Assembly: GCA_900313615.1 (NCBI GenBank)
Contig: OMRP01000008.1
Location: 1 to 64,000 of the forward strand
Direction: 5' to 3'
Source of the DNA: an uncultured Prevotellaceae bacterium
GTDB lineage: Bacteria > Bacteroidota > Bacteroidia > Bacteroidales > Bacteroidaceae
DNA length: 64,000 nucleotides
In this document: positions 51,330-59,550 of the stretch, in pieces
How the letters are laid out: the number at the start of each line of letters is the position of its first letter
Position numbering within the stretch: position 1 is the stretch's first letter
The notes under the pieces: generated by a model
Databases searched by the model: none
Seen by the model: only the letters and a program-made list of their open reading frames with translations
What the model was told of the DNA's origin: nothing
Position numbers and translations under genes: made by a program

Positions 51330-52178
51330 ATGTTGAAATCACTACAAATATGTATTTTGGCGTTGCTCTGCCTATGCGCGTTGCCCGCCATGTCGCAAGG
51401 TGACTCCACCTCGGCAACACCGCAAACAACGACTCAACAACAGCCAATAACTGCTGAGCAAGCCGAGGATGATTCGCTTGATGTGGCCCTTGACGAGGCG
51501 GTGCAGCAAGACGCGGACTCTCTCGTCGCTCCAATGGAAAGCGGTGGACTGCATCAATCTCTTAAGACGAAGTTCATTGAGGGTAATGCTGGCTTTATGT
51601 CGCTCGTGGCATTGGCTTTGGTCATCGGATTGGCGTTCTGTATCGAACGCATCATCTACTTAAGCCTTTCAGAGATAAAGACAAAACGATTTATAGCCGA
51701 TGTTGATGCGAAAATCCTCGAAGGAGATATAGATGGGGCGAAAGAATTGTGCCGTAACACGCGTGGACCGGTGGCATCAATCTGTTACCAAGGATTGGTG
51801 CGGGCCAATGAACCCATCGACGAGGTGGAACGCTCCGTCGCGGCTTATGGCTCTGTGCAGGCGGCAAACCTGGAGAAAGGGTGCTCTTGGATCACACTCT
51901 TCATTGCCATAGCGCCATCACTGGGATTCCTCGGAACGGTCATTGGAATGGTCATGGCTTTCGACCAGATACAAACTGCGGGTGATATTAGTCCTACCAT
52001 CGTGGCGGCGGGAATGAAGGTGGCGCTCATCACTACTATTTTCGGTATCATTGCGGCGCTCATTCTACAAGTGTTTTATAACTACATCCTCACCAAGATA
52101 GAACGACTGACTGCGGAGATGGAAGAGACAGCTATCTCATTGCTCGATGCGCTCGTTAAATACCAAACGAAACGATGA
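51330..52178 (+). CDS. exbB: ExbB/TolQ-type proton channel subunit
   Basis: A 282-aa inner-membrane protein of the MotA/TolQ/ExbB family. An N-terminal signal-like hydrophobic segment (ICILALLCLCALPAMSQ) and an acidic/Gln-rich stretch precede the first core span (MSLVALALVIGLAFCIERI). The conserved family region (VASICYQGLVRANEP ... LEKGCSWITLFIAIAPSLGFLGTVIGMVMAFDQI) contains the Pro/Gly-rich pore helix, and the last span is LITTIFGIIAALILQVFYNY. It energises outer-membrane transport with ExbD and TonB. Its stop overlaps the next gene (ATGA). Confidence 0.92.
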   Translation: MLKSLQICILALLCLCALPAMSQGDSTSATPQTTTQQQPITAEQAEDDSLDVALDEAVQQDADSLVAPMESGGLHQSLKTKFIEGNAGFMSLVALALVIGLAFCIERIIYLSLSEIKTKRFIADVDAKILEGDIDGAKELCRNTRGPVASICYQGLVRANEPIDEVERSVAAYGSVQAANLEKGCSWITLFIAIAPSLGFLGTVIGMVMAFDQIQTAGDISPTIVAAGMKVALITTIFGIIAALILQVFYNYILTKIERLTAEMEETAISLLDALVKYQTKR

Positions 52179-52684
52179 ATGACAATGCACTGAGTGGAGG
52201 AAAGGCATCGAAGGTGGCACGATGGACGGGATATGGCTTGTTAGCGGTCATAGCCGTGGTCTTTGGACTTTTCTTCATTGTTGGATACAATCGACAATAT
52301 GCGGAAAACCCAAACTTCCGTGAACCGCTGCTCACGGGGACGGTGGTGACGTTCGTCTTGCTTATGCTCCTCGTTGCGGTGGTGGTGGCTCTATGGAGTG
52401 TCACACAGTCATTGCAAAGGCGAGACAAATCCTCTTCTGAGTATAATGGTATACCGGCAAGACTAATCGCAATGGCCGTAGCGGGTGGTACCATCTTGCT
52501 CATGGTGATAACGTGGTTCTTTGGGTCGAAAACTCAGATGATGGTCAATGGCAATAATTTCAGCGATTCTTTTTGGCTCAAAACGGCTGATATGTTTGTC
52601 GTCTCCATTCTCATCATGCTCGCCACGGCTATAGCGACCACATTGTATGCCACATGGCGCTCACGCCACAATAGTTCCTCCTAG
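52175..52684 (+). CDS. Inner-membrane protein of unknown function in exbB-exbD operon
   Basis: A 169-aa protein with four likely membrane spans (YGLLAVIAVVFGLFFIVGY, VTFVLLMLLVAVVVALW, MAVAGGTILLMVITWFFG and FVVSILIMLATAIATTLY). The loops are hydrophilic. It overlaps exbB by 4 nt and precedes the first exbD by 87 nt, so it is translated with the proton-channel components. A protein at this position is known in Bacteroidota ExbB-ExbD clusters, without assigned role; I recall this as family knowledge. No domain I recognise. Confidence 0.8.
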   Translation: MNDNALSGGKASKVARWTGYGLLAVIAVVFGLFFIVGYNRQYAENPNFREPLLTGTVVTFVLLMLLVAVVVALWSVTQSLQRRDKSSSEYNGIPARLIAMAVAGGTILLMVITWFFGSKTQMMVNGNNFSDSFWLKTADMFVVSILIMLATAIATTLYATWRSRHNSSS

Positions 52685-52771
52685 TACTTTTTATGCTTTC
52701 ATAGAGGCACTTGAACCGGAGCTGCCTAGTTCTTCCTATTTCCATAATGCTTTTCATTATTTTATCTAAAA

Positions 52772-53365
52772 ATGTTTATCCGACGACATAGAAAATCCGT
52801 ACCGCAACTGAACACGGCTTCTGTAGCCGACATTTCGTTCATGTTGCTCATCCTTTTCCTTGTCGTCACATCGATGGATATAGACAAGGGACTGACACGG
52901 CAACTTCCACCTGTTACCGACAGCGAGATGATCCATCAAAAAGATGTGAGCAAAAGGAATGTGTTGCAGGTAACCATTGATGAAGATAATCGGGTGATGG
53001 TAAATGGTGAGTCGTTGAACATAAAACAACTGAACGAACGACTGCTTCAATTCATCGAAAACCCCAAGAACTGCGACAGCCTGCCGGAAAAACGGCAGCG
53101 TGATATTCCGCTGTTGGGAGAATGTGAAATCACCGACCGCCATGTCATTCAACTTGAAGCGGCACGCAATAGTAACTACAATATATATTTCCAGGTACAG
53201 AACGCTATCGTCAGTGCCTACCGACAACTGCGCGATAAATTGGCAGCTAAACGTTTTCACTGCTCCTATGCTCAATGCAGTGAAGAACAAAAAATGGCGC
53301 TACGTGAATATTATCCTCAGAGGGTCAGTGAGATATACCTTGACGGAAAGGAGGGTCAGCCATGA
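52772..53365 (+). CDS. exbD: ExbD/TolR-family protein (first copy)
   Basis: A 197-aa bitopic protein. It has the usual short cytoplasmic N-terminus (PQLNTASVADISFMLLILFL, with the conserved Asp in the span region) and a periplasmic domain starting VVTSMDIDKGLTRQLPP. The remainder is longer than classical ExbD, with a C-terminal extension (CSYAQCSEEQKMALREYYPQ) that has two cysteines. It overlaps the second exbD gene by 4 nt (ATGA), giving tight translational coupling. Confidence 0.9.
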   Translation: MFIRRHRKSVPQLNTASVADISFMLLILFLVVTSMDIDKGLTRQLPPVTDSEMIHQKDVSKRNVLQVTIDEDNRVMVNGESLNIKQLNERLLQFIENPKNCDSLPEKRQRDIPLLGECEITDRHVIQLEAARNSNYNIYFQVQNAIVSAYRQLRDKLAAKRFHCSYAQCSEEQKMALREYYPQRVSEIYLDGKEGQP

Positions 53366-53820
53366 GAATTTATCGACAAAAACGGGGTGGGGTTCCCATG
53401 CTTAACACGTCGTCGATGCCTGACCTCATTTTCACCGTGCTCTTTTTCTTCATGATTGTCACACATATGCGTAAGGTGACACTCAAAGTGCAATATCAGG
53501 TGCCACAGGGAAAAGAACTGACTCGTCTCACAAAAAAGACGGCCATTTCGTACATACACATTGGAAAACCTTTCATGGGACTGGTGCCTAAATCATCGTC
53601 CCAACAAATCCAACTCAACGACAAGATGGTGAGCGTCGAGGAAATCGCACCATACATCGCTGAAGAGAGGGAGCGAATGTCACCTGCCGACCTGTCTAAC
53701 ATGACAGTCAGCATCAAAGCTGACAAACAGACTCAAATGGGTGTCATCACCGATGTGAAACAACAACTAAGGCGAGCAAACGCTCTACGTATTAACTATT
53801 CTGCTACGGAATCACCATAA
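53362..53820 (+). CDS. exbD: ExbD/TolR-family protein (second copy)
   Basis: A 152-aa ExbD paralogue: MLNTSSMPDLIFTVLFFFMI carries the conserved Asp before the membrane span, followed by VTHMRKVTLKVQYQVPQGK and a periplasmic domain with the ADKQTQMGVITDVKQQLRRA segment typical of ExbD. Two different ExbD copies per operon are common in Bacteroidota. No tonB follows; the next 310 nt are non-coding. Confidence 0.92.
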   Translation: MRIYRQKRGGVPMLNTSSMPDLIFTVLFFFMIVTHMRKVTLKVQYQVPQGKELTRLTKKTAISYIHIGKPFMGLVPKSSSQQIQLNDKMVSVEEIAPYIAEERERMSPADLSNMTVSIKADKQTQMGVITDVKQQLRRANALRINYSATESP

Positions 53821-54049
53821 CTGCACCCTCCTTCCTGTCTAATAGCGACGTTTATTCTTTCCCCACCCCTATAGTCCCTACAGCAACTATAACTTCGAAA
53901 CACCTATAACTCCTTATCTCCTTATTTCCTATATCTCCAATTACAGCTATAGTAGCTATTCTAGCTATCCTAACTTTAGTCGCTATTCTTGCTATGGTCA
54001 TTAAAAACGCTTCTTTTGATGATAGATTGATACTTTTTTCCTCGTTTTG
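53821..54049. other. Non-coding spacer with CTATA-type quasi-repeats
   Basis: No gene is visible between the second exbD and the Lrp promoter. From about 53866 to 53998 the sequence is built from spaced CTATA / GCTAT units (for example CCTATAGTCC, ACTATAACTTC, CCTATAACTCC, AGCTATAGTAGCTATTC). No TonB-like frame is found here. Confidence 0.6.
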
Positions 54050-54081
54050 TTTGCAAATAAGATAGTTTTAACGTATCTTTG
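54050..54081 (+). promoter_or_regulatory. Promoter of Lrp/AsnC gene
   Basis: A -33 TTTG at 54050-54053, 20-nt spacer and -7 TATCTTTG at 54074-54081. The leader to the ATG at 54134 is about 48 nt. Confidence 0.8.
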
Positions 54082-54133
54082 CAGAAAATATATAACTTAT
54101 TGACAATCATTCAACCATCAAATTATAAATCAT

Positions 54134-54610
54134 ATGGCTCATCGTTTAGACGCTTTAGACAAAAAAATCCTTCGACTCATTGCCGAGGATGCTCGTATTC
54201 CTTTCCTCGAAGTGGCTCGTTCGTGTAACGTGAGTGGCGCTGCCATACACCAAAGAATCCAGAAGCTTACCAGCCTGGGTATCATCAAAGGATCTCAGTT
54301 TATCATCGATCCTGAAAAAATTGGGTATGAAACATGTGCTTATATAGGACTGTTCCTAAAAAATCCTGAACATTTCGACAGAGTGGTCGAAGAACTGAAG
54401 AAAATTCCCGAGGTGGTGGAATGTCATTATACTACGGGTGGCTTCGACATGTTCATCAAGATATATGCTCGTAATAACCACCACTTGCTCAATATCATAC
54501 ACGACAAATTGCAACCGCTGGGATTGTCACGAAGCGAAACGGTCATCTCGTTCAATGCGGCCATCGACAGACAACTGCCTGTCGTAGACCTGCCATTCGA
54601 AGAGGAATAA
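54134..54610 (+). CDS. Lrp/AsnC-family transcriptional regulator
   Basis: A 158-aa regulator. The N-terminal AsnC helix-turn-helix (LDALDKKILRLIAEDARIPF, then VSGAAIHQRIQKLTSLGIIKG) is followed by the RAM effector domain (ETCAYIGLFLKNPEHFDRVV ... EVVECHYTTGGFDMFIKIYAR). Such proteins sense amino acids and form octamers. It is a single-gene unit with a good promoter. Convergent folA ends 10 nt away. The targets are unknown. Confidence 0.94.
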   Translation: MAHRLDALDKKILRLIAEDARIPFLEVARSCNVSGAAIHQRIQKLTSLGIIKGSQFIIDPEKIGYETCAYIGLFLKNPEHFDRVVEELKKIPEVVECHYTTGGFDMFIKIYARNNHHLLNIIHDKLQPLGLSRSETVISFNAAIDRQLPVVDLPFEEE

Positions 54611-54620
54611 TAGCGAAAAA

Positions 54621-55106
54621 TCATTCACCCCTTACATAATCCACAAAAGAATAACGGAACGCATGCTTCTCATCCGCGGCATGCGTTTCTTCTTTCTCTT
54701 TACGCCAACCGTCGAAGGGTGGGAAATAAACATCTGCCTCCAATGGCTCGTCGTCTACTTCTGTAAGGTAAAGCTTGTCGGCATAGGGTAGTGCTTGGGC
54801 ATAGATACTCGCTCCACCGATGATAAACACTTCTTCGTCTGGTTCGCAGTGACGTAATGCTTCTTGTAACGAACCATAACAGTCACAACCGGGCAACTCT
54901 TTCGTGCGTCGGCTCAACACGATATTCCTGCGGTTGGGCAATGCACCCTTGGGAAGCGAATCGAAGGTCTTTCTGCCCATAATAATGGTATGCCCGGTGG
55001 TCAACGCTTTAAAACGACGCATGTCGTTGGGCAACCAATACAACAATTTGTTCTTATAGCCGAGGGCACGGTTCTTTGCCACGGCAGCGATAATAGATAT
55101 TTTCAT
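54621..55106 (-). CDS. folA: Dihydrofolate reductase
   Basis: A 161-aa enzyme that regenerates tetrahydrofolate. The ATG at 55106 (MKISIIAAVAKNRALGYKNK) is the canonical start; a longer frame runs into thyA. Conserved features are the catalytic Asp28 in LPNDMRRFK, TIIMGRKTFDSL, the NADPH-binding VFIIGGASIYAQAL and LTEVD. It lies 8 nt behind thyA, the usual thyA-folA pair that couples dTMP synthesis with recycling of dihydrofolate. Confidence 0.95.
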   Translation of the reverse strand: MKISIIAAVAKNRALGYKNKLLYWLPNDMRRFKALTTGHTIIMGRKTFDSLPKGALPNRRNIVLSRRTKELPGCDCYGSLQEALRHCEPDEEVFIIGGASIYAQALPYADKLYLTEVDDEPLEADVYFPPFDGWRKEKEETHAADEKHAFRYSFVDYVRGE

Positions 55107-55114
55107 AATCCTTC

Positions 55115-55909
55115 TTACACCGATACTACACCGGCAATATGGGGCCATGGGTCATAGCCTACCAATTCGAAATCTTCATATTGGAAATCTGTCAGTTCCT
55201 TCACATCTGGGTTGATAACCATCTTGGGCAATGGCCTTGGCTCACGAGTGAGTTGCAACTGTACTTGCTCCATGTGGTTCAGGTAAATATGCACGTCGCC
55301 AAAAGTGTGTACAAAGTCACCTGCTTCCAAACCGGTCACTTGGGCCATCATCTGAAGGAGAAGGGCATATGAGGCGATGTTGAAAGGTACGCCAAGGAAG
55401 GTGTCGGCACTGCGCTGATAGAGTTGAAGACTCAATTTGCCATCGGCTACATAAAACTGAAATAGGGTGTGGCAGGGGGGGAGAGCCATCTTTTCCACCT
55501 CGGCAACGTTCCAAGCGCTAACGATGATGCGGCGTGAGTCGGGATTCATGCGTATGGTCTCCACTGCTTTGGCTATCTGGTCGATGGTGCCGCCATGGTA
55601 ATCGGGCCAAGAACGCCATTGGTGACCATATACGGGACCTAACTCGCCATTCTCGTCGGCCCATTCATTCCAAATCCTAACACCATGTTCTTGTAAGTAG
55701 CGAACGTTGGTGTCACCGTGGAGAAACCACAGTAACTCATAAATAATCGATTTCAAATGAAGTTTCTTGGTCGTCAGCAATGGAAAACCATCGCTCATCC
55801 TAAAGCGCATCTGATGGCCAAATACGCTCTTGGTACCTGTACCGGTGCGGTCGGTCTTTTCCACTCCTTCACGCATGATACGCTCCAACAAATCTAAATA
55901 TTGCTTCAT
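55115..55909 (-). CDS. thyA: Thymidylate synthase
   Basis: A 264-aa enzyme that methylates dUMP to dTMP. The length equals that of E. coli ThyA and the catalytic cysteine falls at the same position, Cys146 in [71 protein letters not shown] and DVHIYLNH are conserved. It is the classical folate-dependent enzyme, so dihydrofolate is formed and FolA is required. It is in operon with folA, downstream of rsmF. Confidence 0.97.
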   Translation of the reverse strand: MKQYLDLLERIMREGVEKTDRTGTGTKSVFGHQMRFRMSDGFPLLTTKKLHLKSIIYELLWFLHGDTNVRYLQEHGVRIWNEWADENGELGPVYGHQWRSWPDYHGGTIDQIAKAVETIRMNPDSRRIIVSAWNVAEVEKMALPPCHTLFQFYVADGKLSLQLYQRSADTFLGVPFNIASYALLLQMMAQVTGLEAGDFVHTFGDVHIYLNHMEQVQLQLTREPRPLPKMVINPDVKELTDFQYEDFELVGYDPWPHIAGVVSV

Positions 55910-55956
55910 ATATGTTTGGTTTTCAATTATTTTTTATTGCTTGCGACAGAGCATTT

Positions 55957-57363
55957 TTATTGTTCGGGATAAAGTGCCTTTTTTACCCTCCATTCTGTTG
56001 GATATAGATTGTTGGCTCTGTTGCCTACATTCTTCACAAATCCTAGTTGTGCCCCTTGAAAGCAAACCAGCATATACCCCAATGGCGCGTCGTAAAGCAC
56101 CAATGACTCGCCACGAAGGTACTGGATGGCTTGTTTGTATGAAAGTTCAACTTTGGAAAAAACGCCTGTCCTTTGCGCCATGGAGAGAACCCACCGATGG
56201 TCGGGTTGGAAGGCTTTCCCTTTCCTCTTGGCAAGGGGAACACCGGCTTGCAACACCTGAAGACGACCTAAAGCTATGTCTGTCTCTAATACCCAGTCGT
56301 GACGTATGGCTGAAAAAACGTCATTGACCTGTCGCAATTCCCAACCGCTTTCATTGTGTATTACATACATCCAACTTAATAACTCTTGTTCTTCCTTCGA
56401 AAATTTCGTAGGCTTTTTGATTTGTTTGTGGCAATCAAGACGTTCTCCTTTTTGGGATGGCTCTTTTCTTAACACTGCCATGAATAACCCTTCTCCTCGC
56501 GTGAAACCTGGAAGGAAACGGTAACAGGGCCCGGAGTAATCTTCTGTCATTGAGCCCTGGATACCCCATTCGCTATTGATTTGAATAGACCATGGTGTTG
56601 CGTCCAACTCTTCCTCCATCCAGCGTATGTTATCCTCGTTTTCCTCACGATTGAACGTACAGGTGGAATATATCAGAAAACCGCCGGGACGGAGCACCTT
56701 CCAAGCGCTTTCCACAATCTCTCGCTGCAATTGACTGCATCGTTTTACATGGTCTTCTGACCACTCTTCTATGGCGCCAGCATCCTTGCGAAACATCCCT
56801 TCGCCCGAACAAGGCACATCGCACAATACTACGTCGAAACGCAGTCCGGAACGCTCATAGTCTTTGGGATAGTTGTTGGTCACCACGACATTGGGATAAC
56901 CGAATTTCGAAAGATTCTCGGCCAAGATATTGGCACGTAAACGGATTGGTTCGTTGGCGAACAATAGACTGCCATGAGGCAGTGCACTTATCATTGCGGT
57001 GCTCTTGCCACCGGGAGCGGCACACATGTCCAACACGGTAAGGGAATTGTCTTCTAAAGCATCCGCCAATTGGCGTATCACATGACTCACGAACATCGAT
57101 GAGGCTTCCTGAACATAATACACGCCGATGTGGAACATCGGGTCGAAAGTAAACGATGGACGCTCTTTCAGATAAACACCATCAGGACACCAAGGAACCG
57201 CTCCGTCAGTCTGCCAAGAGTCAGTCTGCCAGCCACTTTGTTTCCATGGATTGCGTCGAACACTCACCGTTGGCTCTTCGCCAAGGGCGCGCTCCATCAC
57301 TGACCATCGCTCGTCTCCCAGCAATGCCCGTGTACGTTCGCAAAAACTATCTGGCAGTTTCAT
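55957..57363 (-). CDS. rsmF: 16S rRNA m5C methyltransferase (RsmF-like)
   Basis: A 468-aa SAM-dependent methyltransferase of the NOL1/NOP2/Sun group. The SAM site MCAAPGGKSTAM (113-124), the PC motif CDVPCSGEGMF (Cys185) and the nucleophile motif YSTCTFNREENED (Cys235) are present. The C-terminal region (from about residue 300) is the RsmF-type PUA-like RNA-binding tail. A short internal repeat GWQTDSWQTDG lies in the N-terminal region. It methylates a cytosine of 16S rRNA. It sits between the PorE-like gene and thyA on the same strand. Confidence 0.92.
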   Translation of the reverse strand: MKLPDSFCERTRALLGDERWSVMERALGEEPTVSVRRNPWKQSGWQTDSWQTDGAVPWCPDGVYLKERPSFTFDPMFHIGVYYVQEASSMFVSHVIRQLADALEDNSLTVLDMCAAPGGKSTAMISALPHGSLLFANEPIRLRANILAENLSKFGYPNVVVTNNYPKDYERSGLRFDVVLCDVPCSGEGMFRKDAGAIEEWSEDHVKRCSQLQREIVESAWKVLRPGGFLIYSTCTFNREENEDNIRWMEEELDATPWSIQINSEWGIQGSMTEDYSGPCYRFLPGFTRGEGLFMAVLRKEPSQKGERLDCHKQIKKPTKFSKEEQELLSWMYVIHNESGWELRQVNDVFSAIRHDWVLETDIALGRLQVLQAGVPLAKRKGKAFQPDHRWVLSMAQRTGVFSKVELSYKQAIQYLRGESLVLYDAPLGYMLVCFQGAQLGFVKNVGNRANNLYPTEWRVKKALYPEQ

Positions 57364-57397
57364 CGCTCAATGTTCATCCCTTTTTTCTCAATCCTCC

Positions 57398-59497
57398 TTA
57401 AAACTCGAAGTCAAAACCATCGGGTTCCAATCCTTCTTTTTCCTGCTTCCGCGCCGGTGGAGGATTCTTCAAGTTGCCGTCCTGGTCAAACATACCATAG
57501 GTGGTGCGCAATACGATAAATTCGGTGCGGCGGTTCAACTGGTTGCATATCTCCTGCTGATCGTCGCTCAGATTCTTGATGAATTCCTCGGTGAGGACGT
57601 CTCCTTCCTTCAGCCACGTAAAGCGTTCGGCCAATTTCTTGCGGATTGTCTTGGGCTTCCCCTTGCCGTAACCTACTGGGGTTAGGCGGTCGCTGCTGAT
57701 GCCATGCTCGATGAGATAGTTGACCACCGACTCTGCCCTGCGTTGCGACAGACGTTCGTTGTAGGCGTCAGAACCTTTGTAGTCACAATGGGCGCTTAAC
57801 TCGATGGTGACATTGGGGTTCTCTTGTAACAGTTTCACTAAGTCGTCAAGGGCGGCGGTCGACTCGGGACGAAGCGTGGCCTTATCGAAGTCGTAGAAGA
57901 TATTGTCTATCATCACGGGAACGGAGATGCTGGCCAATGGAAACTGCAGTGTGTGTTCTTCCGATTCTTGGGTTTCCACGATATGCAACTCTTCCTTGTG
58001 GTTGAGATAGCCTTGACAAGTGGCTAACAGAATATAGTTCACACCAGGGGTAAGCACTTGCTCAAATGAACCGTCACCCTTCACCGACAGCTTTAGGTTG
58101 GTGCCATCATCACCCACCATATATACTTGGGCGGCGGGCAACTCGTAGCCGTCCAATTCATATACCCAGCCTTTAACGGTCTGGATAATCTCGGGTTTCT
58201 CAAAACTGTAAATGTGATCCCAACCGCGACCATCGCCTCGATTTGAACAGAAAAAACCTCGGTTGTGGGGACCTTCAAAGGTCATGCCGAAGTCATCACC
58301 CTGTGAGTTTAATGGATAACCGGGATGCTCAAGGTGCCAACGGCGGTCGTTGCCTACCGTGGCGATGAAGATGTCGAGACCTCCCAAACCAGGATGACCA
58401 TTAGATGAGAAATAGAGGTCACCATTGGGACGGAACGTGGGGAACATCTCGTCACCGGGGGTGTTGATGGGGGCGCCTACATTTTCTACACCACCATACC
58501 CTCCTGCGACGATGCGAACACGCCATATGTCCAGACCGCCTTGACCACCCGGCATGTCGCTCACGAAATACAACCAACGACCATCGGGAGAGATGGCGGG
58601 GTGGGCGAAACTGGATAGGGTGTCTTTCGACAACTCCACGGCGGTGGGCTTGCCCCAAGCGGCATCACTACGATTCGACTGCATGATCTTGGCATAACGG
58701 GGATAATTGGCGTCCATCACGCATTGGGTGATAAGCATCTCGCGTCCATCGACGCTGAAACAGCAAGCGCCTTCGTCATAGTTGCTGTTTAAACCACCAC
58801 TGACGGGTTCAGGACGGCTCCACTTCCCTTTGTCGTCTTTCTGCGACATGAAGATGTCGGCGGCCTTGGTGCCGGTGATGCCACTCAACTCATCGCCTTG
58901 CGACTCGTTGCGGGTTGAAGTAAAATATAATTGCTCATGCTGGTCGCCGAATAGCATTGGCGAATATTCGGCGCGGCGACTGTTGAAAACGTCCATCTTC
59001 TTCACGCTATAGCGGGAACCGGCTTTTTTCCAGTCGGGTGCTTGCGTGGCAGCGGTAAGACCTTCACGGGCCAAACGGCTATCGGGGATGGAATCGAGGG
59101 CCACTCGGAATTCCTGTGCGGCCTCCTTGTAATTGCTGTTTTTCAAGAGTTGACGAGCAAGTGACAGGTGCGTCTCCCCATCGTCTTGTTTGTAACGGAT
59201 AACGTTTCTATAGGCAGCGATGGCTTTTTGGGTGGCATTGATGCGCTCATAGCACAGGGCCATCTTACTGGCTATCTGACCTCTGCGGGCCCGTTCCTTC
59301 GGTGGGGTTTTCGAATAGGCCTGTTTGAATTCATTGCCAGCATCAAAATATTCACCCAAAGAAAGGTATTTTTCGCCACGCTTTATGTTCCTGTCTGCGC
59401 TGCAAGAAAACATGAACGATACCAACACCACAGTCAGCATCGATAGCAACAATTTATATGTAATTTTGGAATTCACGATTAATTTTTCACTCTTCAC
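57398..59497 (-). CDS. PorE-like OmpA-family lipoprotein (T9SS-associated candidate)
   Basis: A 699-aa lipoprotein with lipobox ending at Cys32 (VLVSFMFSC). Domain order: TPR helices (35-150), a PD40/WD-type beta-propeller (SRRAEYSPMLFGDQHEQLYF, then SPDGRWLYFVSDMPGGQGGL, PTFRPNGDLYFSSNGHPGLG), a carboxypeptidase-regulatory-like domain (VKGWVYELDGYELP), and a C-terminal OmpA peptidoglycan-binding domain (IELSAHCDYKGSDAYNERLS). This order matches PorE of Porphyromonas T9SS. The OmpA motif has a Cys where Thr is usual (SAHCD). The N-terminal ATG is probable, but an internal Met20 start cannot be excluded. T9SS-type cargo genes in this window make a T9SS role plausible but not proven. Confidence 0.82.
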   Translation of the reverse strand: MKSEKLIVNSKITYKLLLSMLTVVLVSFMFSCSADRNIKRGEKYLSLGEYFDAGNEFKQAYSKTPPKERARRGQIASKMALCYERINATQKAIAAYRNVIRYKQDDGETHLSLARQLLKNSNYKEAAQEFRVALDSIPDSRLAREGLTAATQAPDWKKAGSRYSVKKMDVFNSRRAEYSPMLFGDQHEQLYFTSTRNESQGDELSGITGTKAADIFMSQKDDKGKWSRPEPVSGGLNSNYDEGACCFSVDGREMLITQCVMDANYPRYAKIMQSNRSDAAWGKPTAVELSKDTLSSFAHPAISPDGRWLYFVSDMPGGQGGLDIWRVRIVAGGYGGVENVGAPINTPGDEMFPTFRPNGDLYFSSNGHPGLGGLDIFIATVGNDRRWHLEHPGYPLNSQGDDFGMTFEGPHNRGFFCSNRGDGRGWDHIYSFEKPEIIQTVKGWVYELDGYELPAAQVYMVGDDGTNLKLSVKGDGSFEQVLTPGVNYILLATCQGYLNHKEELHIVETQESEEHTLQFPLASISVPVMIDNIFYDFDKATLRPESTAALDDLVKLLQENPNVTIELSAHCDYKGSDAYNERLSQRRAESVVNYLIEHGISSDRLTPVGYGKGKPKTIRKKLAERFTWLKEGDVLTEEFIKNLSDDQQEICNQLNRRTEFIVLRTTYGMFDQDGNLKNPPPARKQEKEGLEPDGFDFEF

Positions 59498-59550
59498 TAT
59501 TCCCTCTTCACTATATTAAACGCAATTCCTTTCGTTTTATTGCATTTGTC

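Noticed and set aside
53821..54049. A tonB gene expected after exbD
   Set aside because: No frame with a TonB-like C-terminal domain is present in this spacer or nearby.
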